This document shows positions 34,194-46,597 of a DNA stretch of 64,000 bases, one piece after another. A program made the translations under genes and the position numbers. Numbering within the stretch: position 1 is the first letter of the stretch; the number at the start of each line of letters is the position of its first letter. The DNA is taken from NCBI GenBank assembly GCA_029959085.1, contig JARWIR010000018.1:16677001-16741000 (forward strand). Reading direction: 5' to 3'. A model generated the notes under the pieces. The model saw only the letters and a list, made by a program, of their open reading frames with translations, was not told the DNA's origin and ran no database searches. The DNA comes from Nemophila menziesii (lineage: Eukaryota > Streptophyta > Magnoliopsida > Boraginales > Hydrophyllaceae).

Positions 34194-35724
34194 TGATGTC
34201 TCCTCATTTGTGATAGATTTATATTAGGATGAGACATCATTTTTAGTGATTTAGAAGTCATAAACATCGATTTTCTTGATAAATAGTACACTTTCCTATT
34301 TTGAGTCTTGATTTAGTAAAATAATATTTTTTGAGCATATTGGGTTTAATTGTTTATTTAGTGTGTAGCTTTAAAGATAATTATGGAGATTAATTAGAGT
34401 CCAAGTCAAAGACTACAACTTATGTGAAGAGATTAGCATGGTAATTGGAGATAAGGAAACAAAAGCTAAAAATATGGAAAAGGAAAAGCTGCCTAAATCT
34501 AGGATTCTGCAGCACACGCCTAAAGAAGTGCTATTTACTCCTACAAGGAATCCGATTTTGGTAATTTCCTTTCATAAGGACATAGATAATTCTGTGAGGA
34601 TTCTTTTGGTATCTTATGGAGCTCAAACCGACCAATAACGAAGAAGATATGCTCAAAACGGTCCAGCAGTGTTTATCATTATTTCCATACGAATTTGAGT
34701 TGGGCTAGGAGTCCAATACTTTATCTCTTCCTCAAGAAAACGAATTAGGTCTTCTAAACACCTATAAATACACCCTTATATCACTTGTAAATCATCCTTG
34801 CCTCATAGTAATTAGTTCTTAAGGTTTTATTCTTCCAGTTTATTGTAGAGAGCAAGATGATGTCTTTTGTAATTTCTTTTAGTTTATTTCCTTCAGGTAT
34901 GAACTAAACTCCCCATAGCTTGGGTTTTGCATCATGTATAATCTATGAATTCTAATTCTTCTATCTAAGTTTCTTTGGGAATTACATGTTTTAATCTGAT
35001 ATTAGCTACTTATATCATATTTGTTTATGTGTTTTGATTTATTGTCTTTCCTAGAACTGATCACTTTAGGTTTGTTTTAATAGTAGTTAGATGGTCTCCT
35101 TAACTGGGTGTTTAACTATTGAACCACCACATAATGTCTAGTGTCGATATTAGTTCTGACAAAACATGATTCCAACTAGATAGTCATTAGGGTTTGTTAT
35201 AATCACCATATCACCAATTGATTGGTGTGTTTGCTTAGGGCCTTAGTAGCGTTTGATAACCCTATTTGTAACCACGTCTTGGTTGTGCCGTAGCCCCCTT
35301 AGTCGCTCTCAAGGTCTAAGGTATGGGAATTTAGAATCCTGACTAAGTATACCAAGAGCTAATATTCTCCCTTATAAACTAGATCTAAAAGAATTAGAAG
35401 GATTAGTGCATACTAGCAAAACCTAAGCTATATCTCTCATCTCATATTCTTCGTATTTTATTTATTGTCTTTTATTTTCCTAGTTTTAATTAGTTACTTT
35501 CGAATTCATAACTCTTTAATTCACTGTCTTTTAATTATTCACTTTTACTCGTTATTCCTACTCACGCGGTTAACACACTTAAGTCCCTGAGAACGAACTC
35601 AATTTACTAACTAAAACTTGCATACGTCCTGTAATACTTGCAGTACTGTGCCTGTCTAGGGTGAGAGTGCGTAGTTTTCTTGACCTTAATTTATCTTATT
35701 TTTATCACACCCTAGGCGACACCA
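34194..35724 (+). repeat. 3' LTR of element E
   Basis: 1531 bp from TGATGTCTCC to GACACCA, followed by target copy ATAGT. TATA box CTATAAATAC near 34763. Complete. Confidence 0.92.
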
Positions 35725-36272
35725 ATAGTCCCTACCTTCTTTGGCATTGGTCACATTTCCGAGTTGAAAAAGGAACATATTGTTTTTATAAAGTGTGTTA
35801 TCAAAAAGAAATAAATTGATGTTGCTCATGTGATTTATGACACCATCATGGAATTTGAGGAATCCCTGATTGTTCAGAAAACCTCAAGTTCTCATGCACC
35901 ATCACTTCATTGTGTTTAGACGCAGAAATACCATGCAAGAGCGAGGAGGTTGAGCCTACAGAAAAAGGGGAAGACATGACATTAAAATCGATTGAGAATG
36001 ACCATGATGAAGCAACACAAGAAATGAGGAGTCCTAGACTTCCTCCACGCAAGAAGAAGACAGTTTCCGGAAATGAGTTGGAGGATCGAAAACAAGTTTT
36101 AGAGGAGAAACAAGATGCGATGATTGCTACCTTAGGATAAGTTACAAGAGAGTTGGAGCTTCTGCACAACATGCTAATTGGGGTGACTAACATACAACAT
36201 GCCACCTATTCATTACTTACGAAAGGAGCCCAACCTGAACGCAACACTGAAAGCCAGCCTCGTGCTGGTTAA
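35725..36272 (+). pseudogene. Element D: env-position gene, 3' piece, broken
   Basis: Continues the interrupted gene after element E (V-P-T-F-F-G-I-G-H, E-L-K-K-E-H-I). Frameshifts near 35810 and 35890 and several stops. The end spells the same Q-P-R-A-G tail as the A protein, with the stop at 36270-36272. Confidence 0.8.
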
Positions 36273-37714
36273 GATTCGTTTTCCTATCCTTCTCATTTAA
36301 TGGTGTATATTAGTTTAATTGCTTTATCGAGTCTTTTCGAGTCGTGGGGACACGCCTCATTTTTGAGTTTGGGGTGAGGTTTGATGCCTCATCCCAATTT
36401 TTATGTGTTATTTGTTTTAATTGGTTTAAATAAAACTGATTGGGTTGCATTTTGTTGTAGAATATTTTACATGTCCTCATTAAGCATACTTTTGATAAAT
36501 CTATGATAGAAAATAGTGGACTCTAGGAGTTAGTATAAAACGCACCTTAATTGCATGCAAACATAGGTAATTGATAGGAAGAATTAATGACCAATGCAAA
36601 AGAAGTAAACTTGTACTTAAGGAAAATGTTTGGTTTGTAGAACGTGAGATCCGAAATAGTAGAGAACCCACTTAGGTATGAACTAGAGGCAAGCTATGTA
36701 ACTAGGAAAAGGATAAAGACAGTTCTTTGTTAGCCATTTGAGACTTTTTAGCCTTTGATCCTATGAATTAATTATATCCTTTTTAGCCCAATTTTGAGCC
36801 TTAAAGCCTTTCTTTTGTCACCACGATACCCTTAGTTTATTACGCATTTCCATATGACCCGCACTTGAATCACGATCCTGAGACCTGTCTAGAGCTTGAG
36901 TTTGGAGTGGTGAGTTTCATCAATGGGAAATTACATTGGGAGGGAATTATATGTGTTTGTATGAGGCACAGTTGTTAATGATGTATTATTTGTAACCCTT
37001 TGCCGGAATTGAAAGAAAAGTAGTCAAAAACAGTAGACAACTGGGAACCCGGCCATCACTAACCGGGAACCCGGTTTGCGACTGTACAAAAAAATGAGAA
37101 AAGAAAAGAATGGAAAAGAAAAAATAAAAAGAATAAAGTAACCGGCAAAGTGGAATTTGTTGAAATCATCTTAGTATTTATTGGGTTAATATGGGGACGC
37201 TAAATTAGTGTGTCAAATGGGTTGAGTGAGAACAATATTCGACTGCATACTCAAGCTCTTGGACAGTTGTTGATGGTACGTGAGGAGAGTGCAAAAAGCT
37301 CACTTCGAATTTACCAAATATACATACCACACCGTCCCTAAGCCTACGCTAAAACCGTAAATTCCTTGTGATTCCTATGTACATAGTGAGTTTATGATTC
37401 AGCTAATAAGGAGAATGCTAAGTGGAGCGTTCAAAGTGAGTGAGGATCAATGAACACCCTATAGCCATCATACTGAGATAAGTACAAACGTAACCTTCTA
37501 GCATTGTGAAGTTAATTTTAAGATTGATATTATTTGTGTTTGATTTTTGCATGATATGTGTATGTGTATATTAGTTTCTAAGTCATACTAAATAAGATTT
37601 TATTTAAGTTGTGCTTTGGGTGTTATTTATTAGATTCTGCATTTCTGCATTCACCTTAAACCTTTGTTTTTTATTTTACTTTGTCGGGACGACAAAGGTT
37701 TGTGTTTGGGGTCT
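36273..37714 (+). other. Element D: 3' non-coding tract
   Basis: No gene. Hairpin 36339-36358 (one mismatch), motif c 36363-36375, motif d near 36897-36909, stem arms near 36998 and 37142 enclosing two GC palindromes (37039-37052 and 37061-37077), hairpin 37679-37697, and a degenerate polypurine tract next to the LTR. Confidence 0.7.
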
Positions 37715-38418
37715 TGATGTCTCCCTTTGGTTCTAATTATATTCCCTTAGGATACATCTTTTTAGGTGTATATTTGACTTATATGATAGACTTTTAGGCT
37801 TATTTTGTTATATTTCAATTTCTCTCCTTGGATTTATAATATTTCATTTTAGAGCTTTTGGTACGTTAATTTGTTTGTTTTTAGTGAAAAGATATTAGGT
37901 CCATGGATGCTAGGGAGCACCAAGACAAGGAGAATAATCGAGAATTAAAGTCCTAGATCGAGTGGATTAGTCAAAGGCGAGAAAAGATATTCCGAAGAGT
38001 TGACTAGGAACGCTGCAAATCTGCCAGGTTGTTACTAATTGCTGATTTCGAGTCATTTAGACATGGATTCAGCCTTTGGGTCGTGAAATAGAGATTTTTC
38101 CTTATTGAGTTAGGAATATTTAGCAACTGGAATGAGTCTATTTGGAGTTGATTTGCAAAAGTTAAAGCCGTTTTACTAAGGGTTGCACATCAGTTACGGG
38201 ATTTAGAAGATCGGATTTGGGCATTTATTAATTAATTTTATTCATTAAGTCCAAAGCCCACTCCTTCCTTCTATTATAAATAGCCCTTTATACTCCTTTT
38301 CTTATTACCACTTACCAGATATCATATTAATTCCTACGCTTCAAGAGAGAGTCGAAGTAGAAGGCAGAAGTAGAAGCTAGAGCTGGAAGAAATCCCTTTC
38401 TTCCATCAACAACCAAAC
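37715..38418 (+). repeat. 3' LTR of element D, left half only
   Basis: A-family LTR beginning TGATGTCTCCC with U3 and a TATA-like TATAAATAG near 38275. It is cut at 38418 by element F. No matching continuation follows F at 49650. Confidence 0.8.
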
Positions 38419-39847
38419 TGATGTCTCCTCATTTGTGATAATAAAATCTATTTCTGAGACATCATTTTAGTTGTATTTAAGAGTTTATAGGTCGATTTCC
38501 TCATGATTTAGTACACTTTCCTATTTTGTGTCTTGAATTGATTATTTATTATTTTTAGAGCATATTGGGTTTAATTATTTATTTAGTGTGAAGCTTTAAA
38601 GATATATGGTAATTAATTAGAGTCCAAGTCAAAGTCTAAGAGCTAAAGGAAAGAGGATAAACATGGAAATTGAAGATAAGGAAGTAAAAGCTAAAAATAT
38701 GGAAAAGGAAAAGCTGCCTTAAATCTGAATTCCAGCACATACGACCACAAATCAGCTTATATCTGAAAATCGGTGAGGAATCTGGAGAAACAGTCAAGAG
38801 AAAAGTTGAATATTTTTCCGAGACGATGAATTTCGACTACTCATACGCGTCAATTGGATAAGTATTGAAGCTGTTAAGGACCAAAAATAAAAACGGGGCT
38901 GATTCCATGTTTTGGGCTACGAATTTGAGTTGGGCTAGGAGTCCAATATTTACCTTCTCCTTCAAGAAAACGAACTAGGTCAACCTATACCCTATAAATA
39001 CAGCCTCTTAACATTATAAAATCATCCTTGGTGAAACCTTAAGCCAAGAGGAAGCTTACAACACAAGAAAAGAAGTCTGGAAGGAGCTGTTCATCAATAA
39101 TGTCTTCTTCAACCCTTCCTAGTTTTGGTTGACATCTATCTAATTTGGGAATTCTATGTTTTAAATTGAATTATTATTTTTATTCTCTATTTATGTGTTT
39201 GGATTTATATTCTGTGTTATTGTGGAAGCGCGCCCATATAGAATTACCATCTAGTAGTTAGGTCACCATTGACAACGGTGGTTAATTACATGTTTAGCAC
39301 ATATCGTCTAGTTCGGTTTAGATCTGACAAATCAACCTAACTAGATAATCACCATGATTTAGTGTATTGCTATTTACCAATTGCAGGAACAGTTTGCTTA
39401 GGACTCCTTATTGACACTGGTAAATCCTATTTAAAACTAACTAGCGCAATTGGAACTGATTATTGAAATACTACATAATTCACCCTTACATGTTTAGAAC
39501 GGCAAAACTAGAGGGGATTACATGCTATTTACTCAAGCTATGTTCACATACTACTTCTTCTCTTGCATTTAACTTTCTATCTTTACTTTCTTAGGTTAAT
39601 TTAGTTAATTGAAAACAAAATAAAAATCTATTTGTCTTTACTTTTTTGCGTCTTATTTATTCTAGCTTTAAATATTTGCACTTGATTATTGCATAAGATT
39701 CCCCTAACCTTCGTAGTCTCTGCGGAACGAATCTTACTTAATCATTAAAACTTGCATACGATCTGTATACTTGCAGAATTGTGCCAGCTTAGGGTGTTTA
39801 TTTGCATCTAATTGTTATATCTTTTTATCACACCCTAGGCCACACCA
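38419..39847 (+). repeat. 5' LTR of element F
   Basis: 1429 bp, TGATGTCTCC to CACACCA. The segment at about 38740-38915 has no counterpart in the 3' LTR of F, whereas the first ~300 bp and the part after ~38920 do. TATA-like CTATAAATAC near 38993. Confidence 0.9.
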
Positions 39848-39853
39848 AGTTTT

Positions 39854-39871
39854 TGGCGCCGCTGCCGGGGA
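39854..39871 (+). other. Primer-binding site of element F
   Basis: TGGCGCCGCTGCCGGGGA, one mismatch to the complement of the plant tRNA-Asp 3' end, six bases after the LTR. Confidence 0.9.
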
Positions 39872-39971
39872 GTACATCGTTAATCCTTGTGCATATATCT
39901 CGTGCTTTTATTTCAGTTAGTTCTATTTTAAGCCTTTGTCTTTTTAGTTTTTGTTTTATAGATAGTTACAT

Positions 39972-42900
39972 ATGGAGAATCCAAGGAGACTTGAGTTACC
40001 CATCGAATTTAGAGTGCAACCACGCGGAATTCGCGCTCTAGAAATCCAAGCTGCTAAATTTAGGCCAGATCCAGGGATGTTAACACAGTTTGCAACTCAT
40101 GGACTATTCAGCGGTGCTGCACAACAAGATTCGATCCGATATATTCAGAAATTCATGCAAATATGTGATGCTTATATCGTAAGAGGAGTTTCTAGGGAGC
40201 AGGTGTATTACGTGATGTTCCAGTTCTTCTTGACCGGAGGTGCAAGCAATTGGTACGATACCCAATATCCTCATGTCATTTCAGATTGGGATAAGCTTCA
40301 AGCAAGATTCCTAGACCAATTCTATCCGGTTAGTAGAAGATTAAAAGATATGTTGGAGCTTGAACAATTTATACATGAAGACACGGAAAGTTTGGGTGAA
40401 GCATGGTTACGATTTAATGAATTGAAAGCGAGATGTCCATACCATAAATCATCGCCGGAATATTATTTAACCTTGCTCTGTGGAGGACTTAATAGCAAGT
40501 CAAGGGCAAAAGCAGATTCGTTAGGAAACAAAGGTTTTGTGTTACTAGATCCTGAAGAAGCCGAAATTTGTATGGAGAGAATTCTTGAGAACGAGAGAAG
40601 TTGGCCAAGGAAACCAGAAAAAGAAGACACTTCAGAATCTCTGAAGCTTAATGAATTGGCCCAACAACTCGAAGAACTGCAAGAACAAGCTCGAACAATT
40701 GCTCAAGTAAATGTAGTACGTACTATACCTTCGTGTCCTGGTTGTGGATCAAGAAATCATGTGTGGGAAAGGTGCATGAATAATCCAGCATTAGCTTCCG
40801 TTACATATCCTCAAGATGACTATTATTCTAATGGTTATGATTATCCGCAAGAAAGCTACGCTAATTATCAGTAACCTCCACAACAAAGAAGTTGGGTTAG
40901 AAATCAAGAGACTTATCAGCAACCCCAACCTCAACCTTACTATCCACCACAACCTATTAATAAAAAGGTGCCCATTGTTGAAAAAGCTTATCAAGAACCA
41001 CCAAAACAATCAATGCAACTAACACAGAAAGAACAAACCTTGAGCTTGAATTCGAGTATGGCTAAACTGATGCAAGCAATTGAAAACAATATGAGTCGTA
41101 GCCAACAGAAAATTCAAGCCCAGCAAAAGGTAATCAAGAAACTCTAGCATACTCTATCACACATGGCGAGTACATTGCAAAACAGGCCGAAAGGGCAACT
41201 CCCAAGTGATACTATTGCTCCTAGATATGATTTTTTTTCATGTTGCTGAATTGCGAAGTGGAAAACAACTACCTCCACCAAGACCAGAAACAGAACCAAT
41301 CCCTAATCCTGGAAAAGGGGGGGAGAAGGAACAACAGAAGATACAGTAGAAGAGGTAGTTGAACCAAAGAGTGTCCAAACCAAGACACCTGAGAAAACGA
41401 AAAACTCAGTGGAACTTAATACACGCCCTCCACCACCTTACCCTTCACGTGTCAAAAAGAAGGACAATGACCTAGAATTCAAGAAGTTTGTTGACATGGT
41501 GAGCAAATTAGAGATTAATATGTCGTTTGTTGAAGCTCTCAAGAGAATGCCAACATATCTTAAATTCATGAAAGACATTCCCTCCAACAAACGAAGTATA
41601 GACAATGGGGAAACAATTGGATTGTCTATGGAGTGTAGTGCTATATGTCAAAACAAGTTACCACCGAAGCTAGAAGATCCCGGAAGTTTTACAATTCCCA
41701 TTGGCATTGGAGATAGTTGGACCGGGAAAGCATTATGTGATTTAGGCGCGAGTATCAATCTCATGTCAAGATCCCTGTTCGAGAAGCTTAATATAGGAGA
41801 GGTAGTACCCGCATCTGTGGTATTACAAATGGCAGACCGCTCCCTCTCACGACCAGTAGGTAAAATTGAAGATGTTTTAGTTAAAGCTGGTTCTTTTATT
41901 TTTCCTTGTAATTTTATTATTTTTTACTACGACGCGGATAAGAATGTCCCCATCATCTTGGGTAGACCATTCTTAGCCATGGGGCGTACACTAATAGATG
42001 TTGAGAATGGTGAGTTGATCATGAGGGTACAAGACGAACAGGTACGATTCAACGTGTTTAAAGCTATGAAGTTACCGAATTCGAAAGACGAATGTTTCAA
42101 AATAGATGTCATCGGAAAAATTACACAAGAAGTCTTCAATGAAGCAAGCTTAGATGATGATCTTGACGAGGCCTTAACACTTGGATCACAAGAGGAAAAC
42201 GAGATTCTCCCAGAAGATGTTGCTGCATTAGGATCAAATGTACGAGAACTACTTCGAGAATCAGGTGACATTGAACCTATAAAGCAACCATCCATAATAT
42301 GTCCACCTGTTCTCGAAGAAAAACCGCTTCCAGATCATCTACGCTATGCATATTTAGGTACGAATAAAACTTTGCCTGTTATTATTTCTGCTAACCTTTC
42401 AGGTCCTCAAGAGGAGAAGCTACTTCATGTACTTCGAGCAAACAAAGAAGCAATCAGATGGACTATTGCCGACATCAAAGGAATTAGTCCTTCCGTTTGC
42501 AAACACAAAATCATTCTTGAGAACGAAGGTGGGCGATCTATAGAGGGACAAAGAAGACTCATGCCAGCTATGAAAGAAGTGGTGAGGAAGGAAGTTATCA
42601 AGTTGTTAGATGCAGGAATTATCTATCCGATTGCTAGCAGTGATTGGGTTAGTCCAGTGCAATGTGTTCCAAAGAAATGAGGTATCACTACCATCCTTAA
42701 TGATCAAGGTGAAGCCATACCATCAAGACCAGTTGTGGGGTGGCGAGTATGCATGGACTACTGAAGACTCAACAAAGCTACAAAGAAAGATCACTTCCCG
42801 CTACCATTCATTAATCAGATGCTAGACAAACTTGCAGGGAGAGAGTATTATTGTTTCCTTGACGGATATTCGGGCTATAATCAGATTTGTGTGGATCCCC

Positions 42901-45215
42901 TCGATCAACACAAAACAACTTTTACTTGTCTGTTTGGCACCTTTGCTTATAGAAGAATGCCGTTTGGGTTATGCAATGCACCTGCCACGTTCCAGAGGTG
43001 CATGATGGCTACATTTTGGGACATGATTGATAAATACTTGGAGGTTTTTATGGATGATTTTTCGGTGTTTGGAGATAGTTTTGATGATTGTTTGAATAAT
43101 CTTGAGAAAGTCCTTATGAGATGTAAAGAAAAAGATCTTGTGCTTAATTGGGGAAAATGCCACTTCATGGTTCAAGAGGGAATTGTGTTGGGACATAAAG
43201 TTTCGAAGGAAGGGATGGAGGTTGATCGTGCCAAAATTAAAGTTATCAAAACATTACCACCTCCAGTTTCTGTAAAAGGAGTGAGAAGTTTCTTGGGTCA
43301 CGCAGGATTTTACCGAAGATTTATTAAAGATTTCTCCAAGATCGCCAAACCGCTTTGTTCTTTACTTGAAAAGGTTACTCCTTTTAACTTTACTGACGAA
43401 TGTCTTCAAGCGTTTTTTACGATTAAGGAGAAACTGATCTCCAAACCTATTGTTATACCTCCTGATTGGAAAGCTCCGTTTGAACTTATGTACGATGATA
43501 GTGATCACGCTATGGGTGTTGTGTTGGGGCAGAGGAAAGACAAGATCTTTCACACGATTTATTATGCAAGTAAGACCTTCAACGCTGCCCAGATGAATTA
43601 TACAGTAACGGAGAAAGAGATGTTAGCCGTAGTATATGATTTTGATAAATTCCGTTCCTATCTGATTGGGAAGAAAACTATTGTATACACGGACCATTCA
43701 GCTATCAGATACCTTATGGAGAAAAAGGACGCTAAGCCGCATCTTATTAGATGGGTACTGTTGCTTCAAGAATTCGACATAGACATTCGAGACCGAAAGG
43801 GATGCGAGAATCAAGTTGCTGATCATTTATCAAGGCTCGAAGGATCTGATGCGAACAAGGAACCATTGTTGGTTAAAGAGGTATTCCCTGATGAACAACT
43901 TTTTGCTATTAAACATGCGTTTGTGCCATGGTATGCAGATCTAGTCAACCTCATCGTGAGTGGTGTATTCCCCAAGGATATCCACCCACAACCAAGACAA
44001 AGATTATCTCACCAGGCTAAACAGTATTATTGGGATGAACCGTACCTCTGGAAAATTGGTAGTGATCAACTAGTTAGAAGATGTGTACGTGAAGGTGAAA
44101 TGGAAAAGATCATTGCAAGTTGTCATAGTTCACCTTATGCAGGTCACTTTAAAGGCGATAGAACTGCAGCTAAAATTCTTCAATCCGGATTCGATTGGCC
44201 TACCATACACAAAGATTGTCATCCTTTTGTCCAGTCATGTCAAAGGTGCCAGTTCACTGGTAATATATCAAAAAGAGACGTGATGCCGCTTAACAATATT
44301 CTAGAAGTCGAGATCTTTGATGTATGGGGAATAGATTTCATGGGACCTTTCATTACTTCCCATGGAAATATTTATATTTTACTTGCGGTAGATTATGTAT
44401 CAAAATGGGTAGAAGCAGTGGCAACACCAAAGAACGATGCTCAAACAGTGATTAAATTCTTAAAAACAAACATATTTTCAAGACATGGTACGCCACGTGT
44501 TCTCATCAGTGATAAAGGTACCCATTTCATCAATGCTCAACTGAGAAACTATCTTCGTAAGTTTGGAGTGAGACACCGCATTTCAACCGTTTATCACCCA
44601 CAAACTAACGGTCAAGCTGAAGTTTCCAACCGGGAAATCAAATCTATTCTTGAGAAGACCGTGAATAAAACGAGGAAAGATTGGTCTTTAAAGCTAGATG
44701 ATGCTCTCTGGGCTTACAGAACAGCATTTAAAACACCAGTTGGGGCATCTCCATGTCGCATGGTCTACGAAAAAGCGTGTCATCTACCTATTGAACTTGA
44801 AGCTCGAGCCTACTGGGCTATTAAAACTCTGAATCTAGACCCATAATTGGCCGGGAAACAAAGGATGATGCAGTTAAACGAGTTGGAGGAGTTTCGTTAT
44901 CTTGCCTATGAAAATTCACGCCTCTACAAGGAGAAAACAAAGCGATGGCATGATAAACGACTCCGTCCAAAGCATTTCGAGAGAGGACAAAAAGTTTTAT
45001 TATACAACTCTCGATTTTCGAACTACCCAGGAAAGCTTAAATCCCGTTGGGGAGGACCTTACATTGTTACGAAAGTCACACCTCATGGAGCTATTGAAAT
45101 TGAACATCCAACCGAGCAACGGACATTCATGGTGAATGTCCAGCGTTTGAAGAGATACCCTGACAGTGAGGACTTTGGGCGAGAGGAGACAATCCATCTC
45201 ATAGAAAGCGCTTAG
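39972..45215 (+). pseudogene. Element F: Gag-protease-RT-RNase H-integrase polyprotein with five stops
   Basis: The same plan as the A polyprotein, in one frame from the ATG at 39972. Gag core, CCHC knuckle (C-P-G-C-x4-H-x4-C near 40735-40780), protease D-L-G-A-S (about 41741-41755), RT with F-L-D-G (about 42858) and F-M-D-D (about 43048), RNase H, integrase HHCC and DDE regions (G-I-D-F-M-G near 44330) and a C-terminal G-G-P-Y motif (about 45053). In-frame stops at 40872, 41145, 42678, 42762 and 44844; two compensating frameshifts lie in a T-run near 41230 and a G-run near 41320. The 42762 stop can be explained by a single C-to-T change. Long intact stretches show recent decay. Confidence 0.92.
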
Positions 45216-45419
45216 CCTGAGGTACACGTCTAACTAAAAGACGTTAAACAAAAGTGCTCTTGGGAGACACCCCTTGTTTTAATTTCTTTTTAGATTAGTT
45301 GTTTTTACTTTGTAGTGTATAATATTAAGTTAGTATATATTTTTAATTGTGTTTACAAGCTAATAGGAGAGAAAGGTAGTGTGTTATTGTGCAGGAAATG
45401 AGTTTGGGGTCAAAGGAAA

Positions 45420-45775
45420 AATTTCGGGAGAATTCCCAGACAGGTCCGGTATACCGCACCTCATACGCGGTGCACCGCGCCTGGAAAAACCCGTACCACG
45501 GGTATGCTAGAGCGGGTTTTATACCGAGACGAAAATTTGGACACCTGATAGGTGCGGTACAACGCGACTCAAGGGGGGATATACCGCACGAGCCAAAAAC
45601 TCGTACCACGGGGTATGTACCGCGGGTTTTTTGACGGAGATGAGAAATTGAACAGTGGAAAAAACCCGTACCACGGGTTGTGTACCACGGGTTTTATGCC
45701 GAGACGAAAAAATGGATCAACAATAGGTACGGTACACCGCGGTATAGTTCTGGTGCACCGCACTATGGCGGTTTG
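45420..45775 (+). repeat. GC-rich hairpin array of element F
   Basis: Inverted repeats of the type AAACCCGTACCACGGGTT (three or four copies near 45484, 45594 and 45663) and palindromes such as TACCGCGGT and GTACACCGCGGTAT, between pol and the env-position gene. Related to the E array in wording, not to the A array, but in the same position. Confidence 0.8.
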
Positions 45776-46135
45776 TGAGGTATTTGAGGCCCATTCAACT
45801 TCTTACCTTAACAAGATCAACCCTAGCCTCCCACATACGAATTTTTCAGACCCAAACACTATATATACATCTTAAAGCTTGTACAAACCTTCACAATTAA
45901 CACAACAACTCCACAAATTCTCTCCTCCATCCTCCATAAACACAATCTCTTCATCAAATTCATCACACTACACCATTAAACACCATCAAATTCAACAAGC
46001 TTTAAAGATTGTTTCCAAGATTCATCAAGAAACCTTTCTCTTTCATCAATTCCAAGCAACAACCTCAAGCTAAACCAAATTCTCTTAAACTTTTAATCCA
46101 TCCTTGGTATAACTTGAGTTGTGGGTAAATTAAGC

Positions 46136-46597
46136 ATGACTAACAGATCTGAAGCTATGGAATACAAGAGAAAGTGCTCTATCCTTGGGAAGAATAAGAA
46201 ATTGCCTGGAGCCACCATTGAAAAGCTTATCACCATTGATGAGGCTACTGAAGAATCAAAAGAAAAGACACCAGCACAACCACTACCAAAGAAGTTAATT
46301 GCTAGAATGTCCATACCATCAAGCCCTTTGAAGAAAATAAAAATTCAAGACCAAGTTTCTTCTACTTCTTCCTCTAAAACTGATCATGACCTTCCTCCAT
46401 GGGCTCTCAAATTACAACATGAAATCGAAAAATTACAAAAAGATAACAGAGAACTTTGGACGGAAGTCATACAGATGCAATCACAGCTGGAAGATTTTAC
46501 CTTGGAAAGGGATATTGATAGTTATACTGACCCCTCTGCTTCGGAAGAGGAGGAGGATATAATGGATCTCTATGGCCAGCCAGGTAAGTCATTCTAA
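46136..46597 (+). CDS. Short env-position protein of element F
   Basis: 153 residues from the ATG at 46136 (M-T-N-R start, as in A and E); an upstream GTG at 46121 is not a likely start. N-terminus basic, with P-L-K-K-I-K-I as a possible nuclear signal, then a heptad-rich segment (about 95-130) and an acidic tail rich in D and E. The central conserved domain of the A and E proteins is absent, so this is either an internal deletion or a reduced form. The frame is intact while pol has five stops. Function unknown. Confidence 0.55.
   Translation: MTNRSEAMEYKRKCSILGKNKKLPGATIEKLITIDEATEESKEKTPAQPLPKKLIARMSIPSSPLKKIKIQDQVSSTSSSKTDHDLPPWALKLQHEIEKLQKDNRELWTEVIQMQSQLEDFTLERDIDSYTDPSASEEEEDIMDLYGQPGKSF

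Larger units (their letters stand above)
26443..35724 (+). mobile_element. Element E: pol-less Athila-like retrotransposon nested in D
   Basis: A 9282-bp element with the 5-bp target duplication ATAGT at 26438-26442 and 35725-35729. Order: 5' LTR lacking its last ~165 bp, gag-protease-GPF tail, GC-hairpin array, intact 399-aa env-position gene, structured 3' tract, polypurine tract and complete 3' LTR. A deletion with its junction near 27807 removed the LTR end, the primer site and the first Gag codons after integration, since both target copies survive. RT, RNase H and integrase are missing. LTR type matches the 3' LTR of F rather than A. Confidence 0.92.
25975..38418 (+). mobile_element. 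Element D: 3' part of an old A-family retrotransposon, base layer of the nest
   Basis: Plus-strand pieces 25975-26442 and 35725-38418, separated by element E, make one A-family 3' end: env-position pseudogene, structured 3' non-coding tract, degenerate polypurine tract and the first 704 bp of a 3' LTR. The left part lies beyond element B (outside the window). The LTR is cut at 38418 by element F, and its second half is not found on the other side of F. Confidence 0.8.
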
